NCBI RefSeq assembly: GCF_034702125.1
Contig: NC_085858.1
Coordinates: forward strand, 56,865,833-56,929,832
Direction of reading: 5' to 3'
Length of the DNA stretch: 64,000 nt
Origin: Engraulis encrasicolus
Lineage: Eukaryota > Chordata > Actinopteri > Clupeiformes > Engraulidae
Part shown: positions 32,701-45,851 of the stretch, one piece after another
Layout of the letters: every line of letters begins with the position of its first letter
How positions within the stretch are numbered: position 1 is the stretch's first letter
Notes under the pieces: model-generated
What the model saw: the letters and a program-made list of their open reading frames with translations, nothing else
What the model was told of the DNA's origin: nothing
The model's database searches: none
Made by a program: the position numbers and the translations under genes

Positions 32701-35700
32701 ATCTTTTCATGAAAGTTTACCAAGTAATAAACTAATATTTTCTAGTATGGCCCAAGTATAGTCATTTTTTCAGCTAAAAATGGCTATTTCTGGAAATTCA
32801 AAATGGCGGACCATGGAGAAGATCCCCCTTATCATGTATGAAAAGTGTAATTTTTCCAGTCATAATGAATACTTAGAATTTGATAGTGGTGGTAAGTATT
32901 CATGATAGGTAATAAACAACAAAACATCTTACACAGTGTACCTTTAAGGACTGAAACTGTCAATATTCAAGGTGTGTCTCGCTTTGGAGAGCACTCAAGA
33001 ACAAGTCGAGTGTGAGAATTGAGCTTTAGTAGATTTCTAACATATCAAATAACTTGGTCATTGTATTAATAATAACAGTGTCAATACAATGTGGTCCCAT
33101 TTAGGGTTACCAGTGCAGGTAGGAGACTCCTTCTGGACAGATGCCACGTGTCAGCAAAGATGCACGTGTGCCAATCTAGGAGTCCTTCAATGCCAGCAGG
33201 AGTCCTGCTCCTTCTCGCAAGCATGCAGACCAGCAACCTTCCAATACTCCTGCCAGAATATTCAGAGACGCACCTGCACCATCTCTGGTGACCCGCACTA
33301 CTACACATTTGATAGGAAGCTCTTTCATTTCCAGGGCACCTGCACCTATGTTCTGTCAGAGGTATGATTTGAATATTATGTACTTTTTGGGGATAAAATA
33401 TCTGAATCTCACACTGAGGAACTTAACTTTGTGAACTGCTGTATCTTCCAGGCATGTGGCAATGGAAACCCATACTATCGTGTTGAGGGAAAGAATGAAC
33501 ATCGGGGCAGCACTCATGTGTCTTGGACTCGTCTCGTGAGAGTCTTTCTGTATGATCAGGAAATTGAACTTGTCAAGGGCCATCCATACCAAGCCATGGT
33601 GAGTAACATAACAGTATCAATATTTCCATGTATGAAATGTACAATTTTACATTCTTCTGCCACCTTGCCGACTGGTAATGCTTGCCATCTCCCTCAGGTA
33701 AATGGGACATTTGTTACAACTCCATTTAGTCTCAGAAATGGGTCAATCAGAGTCTACCAGTCTGGGTTCTCTTTAGCTGTAAGTACAGACTTTGGACTAC
33801 TAGTCACCTATGATGCCTACCACTATGTCACAATCTCAGTTCCCTACGAGTACCAGAATGAGACATGTGGTCTCTGTGGCAACTTCAACCACCATCCTCA
33901 TGATGACTTCCGGACGAGCAGTGGCCAGCTTGTCAGCTCGGACGTGGAGTTTGCCAACAGCTGGAAGGCGGCAGGGGACACTGACCCTGGCTGCCATGCC
34001 GTGCGCTGTGCCGGACTAGCATGTGCTGCCTGCACCTGGAGCCAAAGGCAGCTGTACGGCAACACTGCCCACTGTGGAATCCTCAGCAACAATGTTGGCC
34101 CTTTTGCTGCCTGTCACTCAAGCCTACCCCCACAGAACTTTGAGGAGAACTGTGTGTATGATCTGTGTGTGGGTGGTGGTTACCAGCCCATCCTCTGCCA
34201 AGCCCTCAACGTGTATGCTGCCCAGTGCCAACAGGAGGGAATACAATTGGGTTCGTGGAGAAGCGAGGGATTCTGTGGTGAGTACTAATTCTCTAAACCA
34301 ATTCGTAATTCAGGTATCAACACATGTTGTGAAAGTTGTCTGACACCTTTTCTACCTCCATAATTCTTTACACACCACATGCTTAATACTGTGATCAACA
34401 CATGTTGTGAAAGTTGTCTTACATCTAATTTTCGTCCTCCACAGAAATTCCTTGTCCAGCCAACAGTCATTATGAGTCTGAAGGAACAGGGTGTCCTGCT
34501 AGTTGCAGCAACCCCAATGCCCCCCAGAACTGCCCACTGCCCAACCAGGAGAGCTGCATCTGTGATTCAGGCTACGTCCTAAGTGCTGGAGAGTGTGTTC
34601 GGCAGAGTGACTGTGGCTGCACATTCGAAGGGCGGTACTACAGAGCTGGGGAAACTGTGGTGCTAGACCAAGACTGTGGAAGGCGTTGCACCTGCAGTCA
34701 TGGGTCAATGACTTGCCAAGCACACGGCTGTGGGGATCTGGAGAAGTGTGCAGTCCATGAGGGCGTGAGGGGCTGCAGACCTGTAAGCTACGAAACCTGT
34801 TGGGTGGAGGGTTATGATTCATACCGCACATTTGATGGAAAGATATTCCACTACCCAGGTGCCTGCAGTCTGACACTGGCAAGAGTCAGAGGACAGTCAC
34901 AACTGACACACTTTCAAGTTACAGTTGAGAAAGTTCCTAGAGGCCTCAGAGACTTCATGAGAAACCTGAAATTTGAAACAGAAGGGACACAAGTTTCTGT
35001 GGAGATGGGGGATGGAGCCACAACAAAGGTAAATGATTTATCACATGGCAAATGTCAGATGGTGATTAAAGTGTTTATGAAACGAAAACAAACGGTCATT
35101 CCCATTAAAGCCTTGTTTTTTCTGATAGCATCGATGAGACTTTGAACCCAATCATCCTGGAGGAACTTGTGAAAATGGCAACTCAAAGTGTGAATTCTGT
35201 GAAATTTGGTGTGACTAATGAGCTGGGCTGTGACATCATAGAGGGGAGTCCCTGGTTTGCTAGTATGGCGATCTGAGAAAACAACACACATTTGATGGAC
35301 CCACATCTTATAAAGGAACCAAAATTCTGATACAAACATCAGCGTGTCGAAAAACCACACATCCAACCTCATGAGAAAAAAAAAACAGCAGCACAAATCT
35401 ATTTCAGAGGCACTGATACATCTGCAGAAAGTGACATGTCTGACAGGCGAAGTGACGATTGTTGACATAGCCTGACAGTTCGTTTTGTTTATGGTTACGG
35501 TTGCTAAGGGCGCTTTGCCATGACCCACAGATGACATGGCGTGTGTATTTGTTGACAAATGGGGGGCATTTTGATTCAATTGCGCGATATAGTGTGATTG
35601 AAATGCATGTAGGCTACATGCAAAAATATCATCAACTAGACAAAAAACTGAGGTATTAGGCTGTTGGAAAAACGCCCTATATAGCCTGAGTCCTCAGCAT

Positions 35701-38700
35701 ATTTTTAGCGTTTATCATTATTATTATTTTTTGTGCTCAAAGTCACAGGTGTCACGTGTCCCTCAGCCGGACTCTGAGGACGAGGTGTGTCCAAACGTCA
35801 GCCACACGTGCACCACAATACTAAAAACAAACAATCAACGCTTCAAAGTAGGCCTTCGCTATGTGCATTTCTGTTTATTTGCTAAGCAGTAGCAGGACTT
35901 TTTCTAGGATTTTTTGGCATGAGGGAGCATCATGGCAGGTTGCGGGGGGGTGAAGGGGGGTGTTCCCCCCCATGAATGAGAAATGTATTAGGGGCGCTCA
36001 TATATATATATATATAAATATAAAAGTATGAGGGTGCACCCACGGAGGTATGAGGGTGGAGCGCCCCTATTTCCCCGTTCAGAAAAAGCCCTGAGTAGCC
36101 AAATCTGTGAGTTGGCTGTCCTCGACTGAGAGCACCACGCTGATGTGCGGATATCCTCCCAAAACCAATTTATTGACCAGTTGAATGGCAATTAATAAAA
36201 AGTGCATATTCCGAGAGCATTCGCATCGGTTTGGCATGTAATGTGCATTACCCTTTCCTGAAAACAACATACAAAGCAGATGGACAAGGTAAAACGAGTA
36301 GCCTAAAGCCAAGCAGTGCACTCACCTGTCTTCGTGCCCGAGCAGTTACAGGGGCAGTTTCAGTCTGCACGCCGGCGATGTCAATTGTTGGAACTGCTTG
36401 AGGCCATAGCATTCTTTTCAGTCCAACCATGCCCGCGACCTCCACATTTGTGGTGAAGCACAAGGGGTGGAAATGTGCCGAGCACAACAGTGACCAAGAG
36501 CTTGCTTCAAAACCACGCATTGGATCCACAGAGCCCTAGCTTGATTTAGCCTTCTCCTTGTCGGCCACAGTTCCATCATTCTTCACAGAAGGGAACTTGT
36601 GCAAAGATATTCCTTCTGTCAAGTAGCCATTTTTGCAGCTGGCACCGTTCGGCCCTCCAGCAACACACTGCTTGACACTGCGCTTTGTTTTGGTACTAGC
36701 CGCCATTGATCTGAACAAGGTGGAATGAGGTGAACTCACCCCTTCTATGTCACGCATATCATTTGCATAAAATTTGCATGTCACCAAAAAAACACTTTTT
36801 GGGAACGTTTTAACATGACTTTTAGGACAAAATATCACCCAGACAATATCCCATTTTATTCACAAGGCTTAGAACTTTCAGAATCTGTCCTGGAAATGGT
36901 CAAATTCCTTTACTTTGTTTTCGTTTCATAAACACTTTAAGAAAATTTACCTCCAAACAATCGTATGGCAAACAGTTCTTCTAACATCACTATTCTCTCA
37001 TTAGGTGGATGGACAAACAGTTGGCATTCCTTTCAGTGTCAACTCAGGTCATATTCGCATATACCACAGCAGTGTCAAAGGTGTTGTCATAGAGACCGAT
37101 TTTGGTGTGCTGGTGAGAGCCGACTGGCCACATGTCATCCGCATCACTGCTCCTGGCAACTACAATGGCACGCTAGGGGGACTGTGTGGAAATCTGAATA
37201 ACTACCCTGATGATGACTTCTTCTCTCCAACTGGTGTTCCAATGAACAGCTCACAGCAGTTTGGGGACAGCTGGAGAGACGGCTCCCTTTCAGCACACTG
37301 TGTAGAACCTCCAGCCTGGGAACCAGGACACTACCAGAACACTACACATTTCAGGGAGCTCTGTGGCATCATGGGATCTGCCAATGGACCTTTTGGTCAG
37401 TGTCAAGCAAGTCTTGATCCCTTAATGCGGATTGAGGACTGTGCCCAGGAACTTGAGAGGACACAAGGGGCTCGAGAAGCACTCTGTGAAGCTTTGCGTG
37501 GATACACTCTGCTTTGCCAACAGAATGGTATCATAATAGGGGAATGGAGGAACCTCACCAACTGTGGTAAGGGAATGCCTATACTCATACAATGTCAGTC
37601 ATTTATCTCGTAACATATACTGTTTAGTAAATGGTTAAGTAAATGTGTTATTTCTTCTTACAGCCGCAACTTGCCCTCTAAACAGCCATTACGAGATCTG
37701 TGGAACGTCCTGCCCAGCTTCTTGCCCGAGCCTGACTTTCCCCTTCCTGTGCAATCAGCAGTGCCAGGAGGGCTGCCAGTGTGATGATGGCTTCCTCTTG
37801 AGTGGGGATCGCTGTGTGCCTCCCACAGGCTGTGGCTGCCACCATGGTGGACGCTACAGACAGAGTGGAGAGAGCTACTGGCATGGTGAAGAGTGCCAGC
37901 AAATCTGCCACTGTAATGGCCTGACTGGACAGTCCCATTGCACTGCCTCTTCCTGCAGTGAACAGGAGTCCTGTCGGATTGTGGACGGCCAGTTTGGTTG
38001 CCATCCTAAACCTGAAGCCACCTGCAGCGCCTCTGGAGACCCTCACTACACCTCCTTTGACAGGCGAACCTTCGACTTCCAGGGCACATGCCGTTATGTC
38101 CTGGCATCTGTCTGCAATGGAAGCCAGGGTCTACCACACTTCCAAGTGGAGGCCCGCAATGAGGCATGGAACGGTCTGCAGGTCTCCATTACTGTGGCAG
38201 TGTACGTCAATGTGTCTGGACATCAGGTCTACATCTCAAAATACCATCCGGGAACTGTACAAGTAAGTGTTGCATCAACATTTCTTTAAATCAACCTCAA
38301 CTGTGCTGGTTTCGCAATCTATTGTGAAGTAGTTCCTCTTTTTATTTGAGGTTATTTAAGTGAAATTGTACTTGGACACTTGATCGTAAAGAATGCACTG
38401 TCTCACAAAAAGATGTTTGTGTTCAGGTAAATGGAGAGACAAGAAACCTACCAGTCCTGCTTGATCAGGGTAAGGTATCAGTCTATGGCAATGGTCTCCA
38501 CACATTTGTGGCAACAGACTTTGGCCTGACTGTCAGTTACGATGGCCGCTGGGTGTTGGACATCACAGTGCCATCTAACTACAGTGGAGCCACCTGTGGC
38601 CTGTGTGGCAATTTCAACGGCCTCCAGGCTGATGACTTCACTGTCCAGAATCAGGTTTCAGGCTCTCAAGTCCTCTCCACCTCTGACTTTGGGAACTACT

Positions 38701-41700
38701 GGAAGGTTGATGATGACATACCCTGTACTGGAGGATGTGGAAACTCCTGCCCAGTATGCCATGATGACCGGAGAGCCCGTGTCAAGTGTGAACTACTCAG
38801 AGCTAGCAATGGACCACTGAGCTTCTGCCATGCACATGTGGATCCCCAGACATTCTTCAATGACTGCGTTTTTGACGTTTGCCTTTCTGGAAACAGAGAC
38901 GATGTCTTCTGTCGAGCAATGGAGGCCTATGTCAGTGCATGTCAAACAGCAAACGTGATCATCTACCCCTGGAGGCAAAACTCCACCTGCCGTAAGTCTT
39001 GAGTGTATCCGGGGCTTAAAATCATCAGTATACCATAAATAATATTTGTAGTGTGGTCCACTTCAATGTCTGAAACACTATGTTAATTTACCATTCACAC
39101 AGAAATGGAGTGTCCAGAGAACAGCCACTATGACCTGTGTGGCACGGATTGTGGCCACACCTGTGCTAGCAGCATTGATGCCAGCTGTGACAGAACCTGT
39201 GCTGAGGGCTGCTTCTGTGATGAAGGGTTTGAGAGGAGTGGGGGGCGTTGTGTTCCAGTGGAGCAGTGTGGTTGTCTCTATGATGGTCTCTACTTTGAGG
39301 TAAATTTTACTTTGTATTTTTATTTGTGCCATTATTCTATACTGTATGCACATAATATTCAAAAATGTCAATGTTACTTCTGATATTCAGATTGGAGAAA
39401 CTTTCTGGACTGAAGACTGCTCTCAGCGCTGTGAATGTGTTGCCCAAAAAGACCTCCGTTGCACACAGTCCTCTTGCCACCCAGCTCAGGAGTGTTCAGT
39501 CAAAGATGGCCGACGTGGTTGTTATGGTCAGCTGTCAACCTGCACCGTCTGGGGAGACCCTCACTACATCACATTTGATGGAGCTGTGGCTCACTTTCAG
39601 GTCAGAGAAATAGTTAAATGTGTATGTCTATTAAAATATGTGTCCATACTTCTTGAATGATGCACCACTTTCTCAATAGAACCAATATTATTAACATTAC
39701 ATGAATGAATGTGTTTCCATCCCCAGGGCACCTGTTCGTATGAGATAAGTCACACCTGTGGCAACATCAGTCAGGATGCCTTAGCCTTCCGAGTGGTAGC
39801 TGCTAACAGTCACCGTGGCAACCTGGTTGTGTCATTTGTGTCCACTGTGGACATGTGGCTCTCTAGAGGAGGAGTAGAAAGGCACATCACTATTGGCCAG
39901 AACAGGAGAGTCAAGGTACTTCTCTTTGATGTTACATGCACATCTACAGCTACTGTGCACCTATATCAAAGACGTTCTTATAATCACTTTGATTCAATTG
40001 GGTCCTAATTTGCTTTCAGATTGATGGTCAACAGAACAATGCAAACAGCATTCAGATTGGCTCCCTTGCACAGTTGACACGAGACTCTGGATTTGTGGTG
40101 GTGAACGCCTCAGGGGAGCTGGTGGTGCAGTTCGATGGGCGCAGTAGACTCCTGGTCAGACTCAACCCTGGTTTCCACCAATCAGTGTGTGGGATGTGTG
40201 GGAATCACAATGGCGACCCAGCAGACGACAAGGTTCTGCCCAACGGAAATCTGGCACAGACTGACACACAGTTTGGTCAGAGTTGGAAATCAGACGTCAG
40301 TAGCCCTGGGTGAGTTTACCATGTACAGGAGCTACTTTGTCAACTACTTTATAGTAATGTGGTGTGTAAATCACTGTTAGATTCATATGAATTAATCAAG
40401 TTGTACACAAGACATACCTGACTTCTTTCAGTTTCTCTTTATTATTCTTATTTGTCCTGCTTTCCTCCCGATCCTCCATAGATGTGGTGCCAGTGACCGG
40501 ATCGGTGATGACGTTTGTCTCTTCAGAGAAGAATACACAGAGCTCTGTAGCATCATCAGCAACAGCAGCGGGCCATTCCAGCCATGCCACCTGCATGTTG
40601 ACCCTCAAGCCTACATCACTTCCTGTGTGTATGATCTCTGTGCCTACACGCCAGCCAATGGCATGCTGTGCTCAGCAGTGGAGGCTTATGAGACAGCCTG
40701 CAGTGTGCTGGGATTTCAAACCCCAGAATGGCGCTCTGCACTTCATTGCTGTGAGTACAACTGGACATTTCTGTCTACCAATACAGCATCAGCTTGAGAC
40801 GTGTGTGCTCTTGAATTAGTAGTGTCTTGGAACATCTAAATATTTTTTATCGTGTTCATATCAATATGAATAGCCGTTGTAAATGACTGTGAATGTGCCA
40901 TGTGATTTGGTAGCTGCATCAGACCCCTGTGAGGATCTGGACTGTACTGAGGATGAGTGGTGTGGCCAGAAAGATGGACTCTACGGCTGCTTCTGCAATG
41001 AGGACCACGCCAGACCTCCGTCCTTTAGTAAGGTCCAGGAATATGTCCATGTACATCCAATACTTTCAATTTATCAATATGACACTGACACACGGTGATC
41101 TTTCCCCTTGCCAGACTCTATGGAGCAGTGTTCCAGCAGCACAGGAACCATGTCTCTGTCTCGCTGCCAGCTGTTTGAGGCCGGCTTCTCAGCAGACGCC
41201 CTCCACCTCAACGACCCCAGCTGCAATGGCACGCTCCAAGATGGTCGACTTGAGTTCTTCTTCAACAATGACAACCACATCTGTGGCACGTCTCTCACGG
41301 TACAAATGCTTTTCCCAGCTCACCAGCTTACTGGTTTAAGTTATCTAATCATGGATTTTACATGTATTTTAGTCAAACTGAGTGACCTTGTTATTGCAGA
41401 TGATGAAAAACAGAGGACAGACTTAAAACAACTTTTTAACTAACTAATTTAATTGTACATAAGCGTGTCACTTCCAGAGAGATTTTCAGATATAATGTAA
41501 TCAAGGCTGCATTTCTTAAAGCAAAGGTTTGCTTAGATTTGCACGTTTTTATTTTGCTATAGGTTTGCTATACGTTAGAAAGTTCTATCCAGTTCCATTT
41601 TGTAGGTTCATTCATGGATTGCACTCTTACACATTCTACCTGTGCTGTCTCCTATGCATGCTGTTCAACAGAGCAACATCACCCACTTCATCTATGAGAA

Positions 41701-42065
41701 CACGATCAAGGGGGAGTCCAACTCTGCCAGTGGCCCCATCAGCAGAGAGAGACAGATAGACCTGAGTTTCAGCTGTGCCTACCCCCTCACTCAGACCCTC
41801 TCCATGAACGTGGACATCAACCCACTGGAGAGGTGGCCTTTCACTATTGCACTATTTCACTATTTGTGTTTTAATTGTAGTTACATTACTACTCTTTAGA
41901 TTATGGACAAAGTTTGTAAATGTGGAGTTTCTCGACAATGTATGTATTATCATTTCATCTGGTTAGGCTTTTCATTCATTTTATGCACTCTTTCAAAACC
42001 TTATTTGTGGTTAGTTTACAGTGGGAAAGAATTAAACAGACACACAGACCCACACAGACCCACAG

Positions 42066-42131
<66 letters not shown>

Positions 42132-45100
42132 CCACACACACACACACACACAAAAACACATTGTTTCCTATGCGCTGAATTCTGAAACCGCCATCTTATG
42201 ATACTAGACACTCCAGAACACCTTATGTGAAATTATGAGTGAACAATCAACAAATCAACTACTACGAATTCAGCTTTCTGCCATCAACCTATTACTATAA
42301 ATAAATATGCATTTCTTTTTCCAGAATTGTGACACAGACGTTGCCAGGAGGGGCAGGAACCTACCGAGTGCGAATGATTCCCTTTGTGGATGCCGGCTTC
42401 TCCCATGCCTACTCAGGGAAGGTGAATGTGGTGGTGGACCAGAGGCTCTATGTGGAGGTGCGGGTGGAAGGGGTGGACAGTCGCCAGATCGCCACGGTGA
42501 TTGACTCCTGCTGGGCCACTCCTGTCAATCAACCGTACTACCACATCCGCTGGGACCTGGTCAAGAACGAGTAAGAGAAAAGATGTCCTTAAAGTCATGA
42601 ATACAGATGCTCTATTATCTTCTGTCTACCCCATGTCAACATTGACTTCTGAAGCCCAGCTAACTGTGTTTGTACTGCATGTGTCTACTAGGTGTCCCAA
42701 CCCCAATGACAACACAGTGGAGCTGCTTCAGAATGGGGTCAGCACAGCAGGTCGTTTCTCCTTCCGGATGTTCACCTTCACAGCTGATTCCTCCAAGGTC
42801 TACCTGCACTGCAACATCCACCTGTGCTTGATGGCAGACACCGACTGCACAGCTGTGAGTCCTGCACTTCAGTAGAAAACTTGACTAGTGGGGGAATATT
42901 AGGTTCTGGTTTATTGTAGTATTTGAGAACAGTTCTAGTGGTTCTTTGAGCAGGGATTCTTAACCACAGGGACGCGGCCTACACTTGGCCCGTAGTCACA
43001 ACCTTGATGGGCCAAAGAAAACTTTCACTATTGGGCCATCAGGGCCATGGGGGAAAAGGTAGACAAGTCAAGCCCAAACATTTCTGGGATCCATGTGACA
43101 TTTATAAGGTGAACGCCCCTTTAGGAGACCAGCGGAGGTTGAGATCTTAGTCTATTTACACTATCTCTATGCTCAAATTACCAGCTAAAGACACCGCGGA
43201 ATACTGTACCTGCTATGACGTGACGTCCCGATATTTTTGTATTAATTATTGGTGAAGGATACACCCAAGATCCAGATGGCAATACACTTTGCAGTATGAG
43301 AATGGACAGTGAGAAATTAAGCTTACCAACCAGTGTAGATGCTGAAGTCTTCTGACTCCTAATCTCCATGATTTAGTTAGAATTGAGGGATTCAAACGTT
43401 ACCCAAAATTAACTGATCTAACAATCCTTTATCCTTGTTCAAGTGTACCCATATATTTATTTCACAAAGATTGAGGTTAGAAAGTTGTCTTTTTGACACA
43501 CTGCCATAAGGCTGAGAATTTCTGTTTTTCTCGTGCTTTCACAACACTTAAGAGCAACTTGAATTAACAGTCAATAGATTTATCATAAGACACTAACTGA
43601 GAGAAATCAGAATTACGGAGTGGCATTCAAAAGTGCGAATGGGTCTGATTTGATAAACTGTGAGTGGGTTTGAGGCATAACTGAATATAAATGACAAAAA
43701 TGCATACAGTATACTATATATATAGCCTACTAGTGTTTTTCCAGTTTTTCTGTATTCCAATATTTACTGTACCTGTCCAGTATTCCAGTATTTACTGTAC
43801 CTGTCAACACTAATAATGGTGTATGGAGAGAATAGATGAGTTGCGTCTGTGGGGTAATAATGTGAGAAGGTGCTCATCGCCGGTATCCCAAAAACTTGTA
43901 GCAGAGAGAGAGAGGGTACGAGGCACTCTGAATACGACTCAATACGGACTTCAGAGTGCCTCGGACCCTCTCTCTCTCTCTAATAATGGTGTATATTTGT
44001 ATATGTGTAAATGGTGTAAATTATAGCGTAACGGGCTGCCACGCACTTTTACGCTAGCTAGAACCCTGCTGTATACTGTATGTCCATTAATTCATTCATT
44101 CATTCATTCATTCATTCATTCATTCATTCATTCAGGAGGGTAACATTTAATGGACCCTGGGTCACTCTACAGGGATGTAATTGGGCCTCAATCTCAGATA
44201 TTCTGAATGTCAAAATAATATATTATGTGTTCTAGACCAGTGGTTCCCAACCTATGGGTCAGGACCCCCCTTATGGGTCGCCAAAGATCCAACGGGGGTC
44301 GCGGAGCCCTCTTGATTTTAAGGGGTTTCGTTTTAAATATATATAGCCCATGTTGAATAAAAGACAAAGCATTTAACTAATAAATGCATAGACGAAACAA
44401 ATTGTAAGTGCTACATTAAACATTTATTCTATATTTGACCAAAGACGAATTGAGGAATAAAATAACTAAAATAAGTTATCGCAGGAAACGGAGGGCATCT
44501 TGTGACTCCGTCTCGTGCGGGCGCTCGCGTGGTTGGGTCACCAAAGCTTAACATAGTAAAAACATGGGTCCCCTAAGAAAAAGGTTGGGAACCACCGCCC
44601 TAGACCATAATATTATATTTTGTGGACACACACTGTCACATGTTTGTGCTGGCAAGTAATGACTGCACTATTGGAATTTCAACACATCATTTTGAAGACA
44701 CAGTGTCACATTGTTTTCCTGAATGTAGTGAGACTGTTTAGACTGAGACTGTGTCAAAAGGAACAACATGTTAAAGTGAACAAAGTTCTGACTATCGTCC
44801 CCAAACCTCCTTTTTCTTGTTTACAGCACTGTTACCCGGGTTACCCCGTGAGGCATCAGCGTTCTGTTGATTTCCATGACAGTGCTGCCATCTCACTGGG
44901 GCCGCTGGTTTGGGACGTTGATGCAGCAGGTAACATTAGCAACTCAATACTGACCACAAACTTCTATGCAGCCATCCAGCATGCAAGATTTCCAGAACCT
45001 TGAGAATTTGTATCCATGTAAATATGTCCTTCAAAAACATGACCAGTAATCAGTTTGAAATCAGTTTTTTCACTATCTTCCCTCAAATGGATCTTTCACT

Positions 45101-45812
45101 TAGTTATTCTAGTCCCCCTAAACCTGGGCCCACCCATAACTCCTGATCAAGCTAGTCTGTCCTATGCCACCCATACCTCAAGTCAAGCTAGCCTGTCCTA
45201 TGCCACCCATACCTCAAGTCAAGCTAGCCTGTCCTATCCTCCAATCAAGTCAAGCTAGCCTGTCATATCCTCCAATCAAGTCAAGCTAGCCTGTCCTATG
45301 CCACCCATACCTCAAGTCAAGCTAGCCTGTCCTATCCTGCTATCTATGCTATTTCACATTTTCTCAGAAGTGGGAATGAAATAAATTTCAGCATTTCCAG
45401 TAATGATGCACTAGTTCTGCATTAGGCCCTGCTGGTATACAGTAAGTCAACAGGAGTGGTGTCATAGGCCCACTGCTGGTATAAGTCAACAGGAGTGGTC
45501 TGATAGATTGTATTTTCAACCAGAAGCTCACTCAAAGAGTGCAGACCTCCGCCAAGGAAGCTGCTTGATAGAACATTTGGCTATGTTACAGCCTAAGTCT
45601 TTCTGTCTTCTTTTTGTGGCGTCCCCACAATTCAATTTCTGGTCACTAGGGGCATCTAGCTATATAGGCCAGCAATGGTGAAGAACCTTTAAAAAGGTCC
45701 TGGTTCCGGTTAGTGCTCCGGATCACCACCATAATTTAAACACTTGTTCCATTACTAACAACTCCACAAAATTTCTGTCAAATCCATTCGCAAGTTTTTG
45801 AGTTATCCTGCT

Positions 45813-45851
<39 letters not shown>

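Larger units (their letters stand above)
33105..40750 (+). other. Four VWD-C8-TIL units of copy B
   Basis: VWD1 begins SGDPHYYTFDRK (33280s) and holds CGLCGNFN. VWD2 begins EGYDSYRTFDG without the GDPH motif and has GGLCGNLN in place of CGLCG. VWD3 begins SGDPHYTSFDRR and VWD4 begins WGDPHYITFDG. C8 domains follow each one (for example NCVYDLCVGG, DCVFDVCLSG, SCVYDLCAY). TIL-type segments start IPCPANSHYES, ATCPLNSHYE and MECPENSHYD. In gel-forming proteins these units make disulphide-linked assemblies. Every exon from 33452 on has the same length as in copy A. Confidence 0.85.
41115..44929 (+). other. ZP module exons of copy B
   Basis: Exons 41115-41299, 41672-41832, 42325-42570, 42692-42854 and 44827-44929 encode the ZP module, with MEQCSSSTGTMSLSRC, ALHLNDPSCNGTLQDG, HFIYENTIKGES and SCWATPVNQPYY. 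The C-terminal processing site reads VRHQRSVDFHD, a minimal RxxR site, followed by AISLGPLVW, a likely external hydrophobic patch. Exon lengths are identical to copy A. Confidence 0.8.

Noticed and set aside
33119..33361. Exon starting at 33119 (acceptor CAGTGCAG)
   Set aside because: The phase does not fit the preceding exon (ends phase 1 at 32392). The acceptor at 33104 gives a continuous frame GLPVQVGDSFW.
41903..42201. Overlapping open frames of His/Thr/Pro or Val/Cys repeats
   Set aside because: These are artefacts of the CA microsatellite, as are similar frames at 15.0, 23.6, 55.0 and 63.1 kb.
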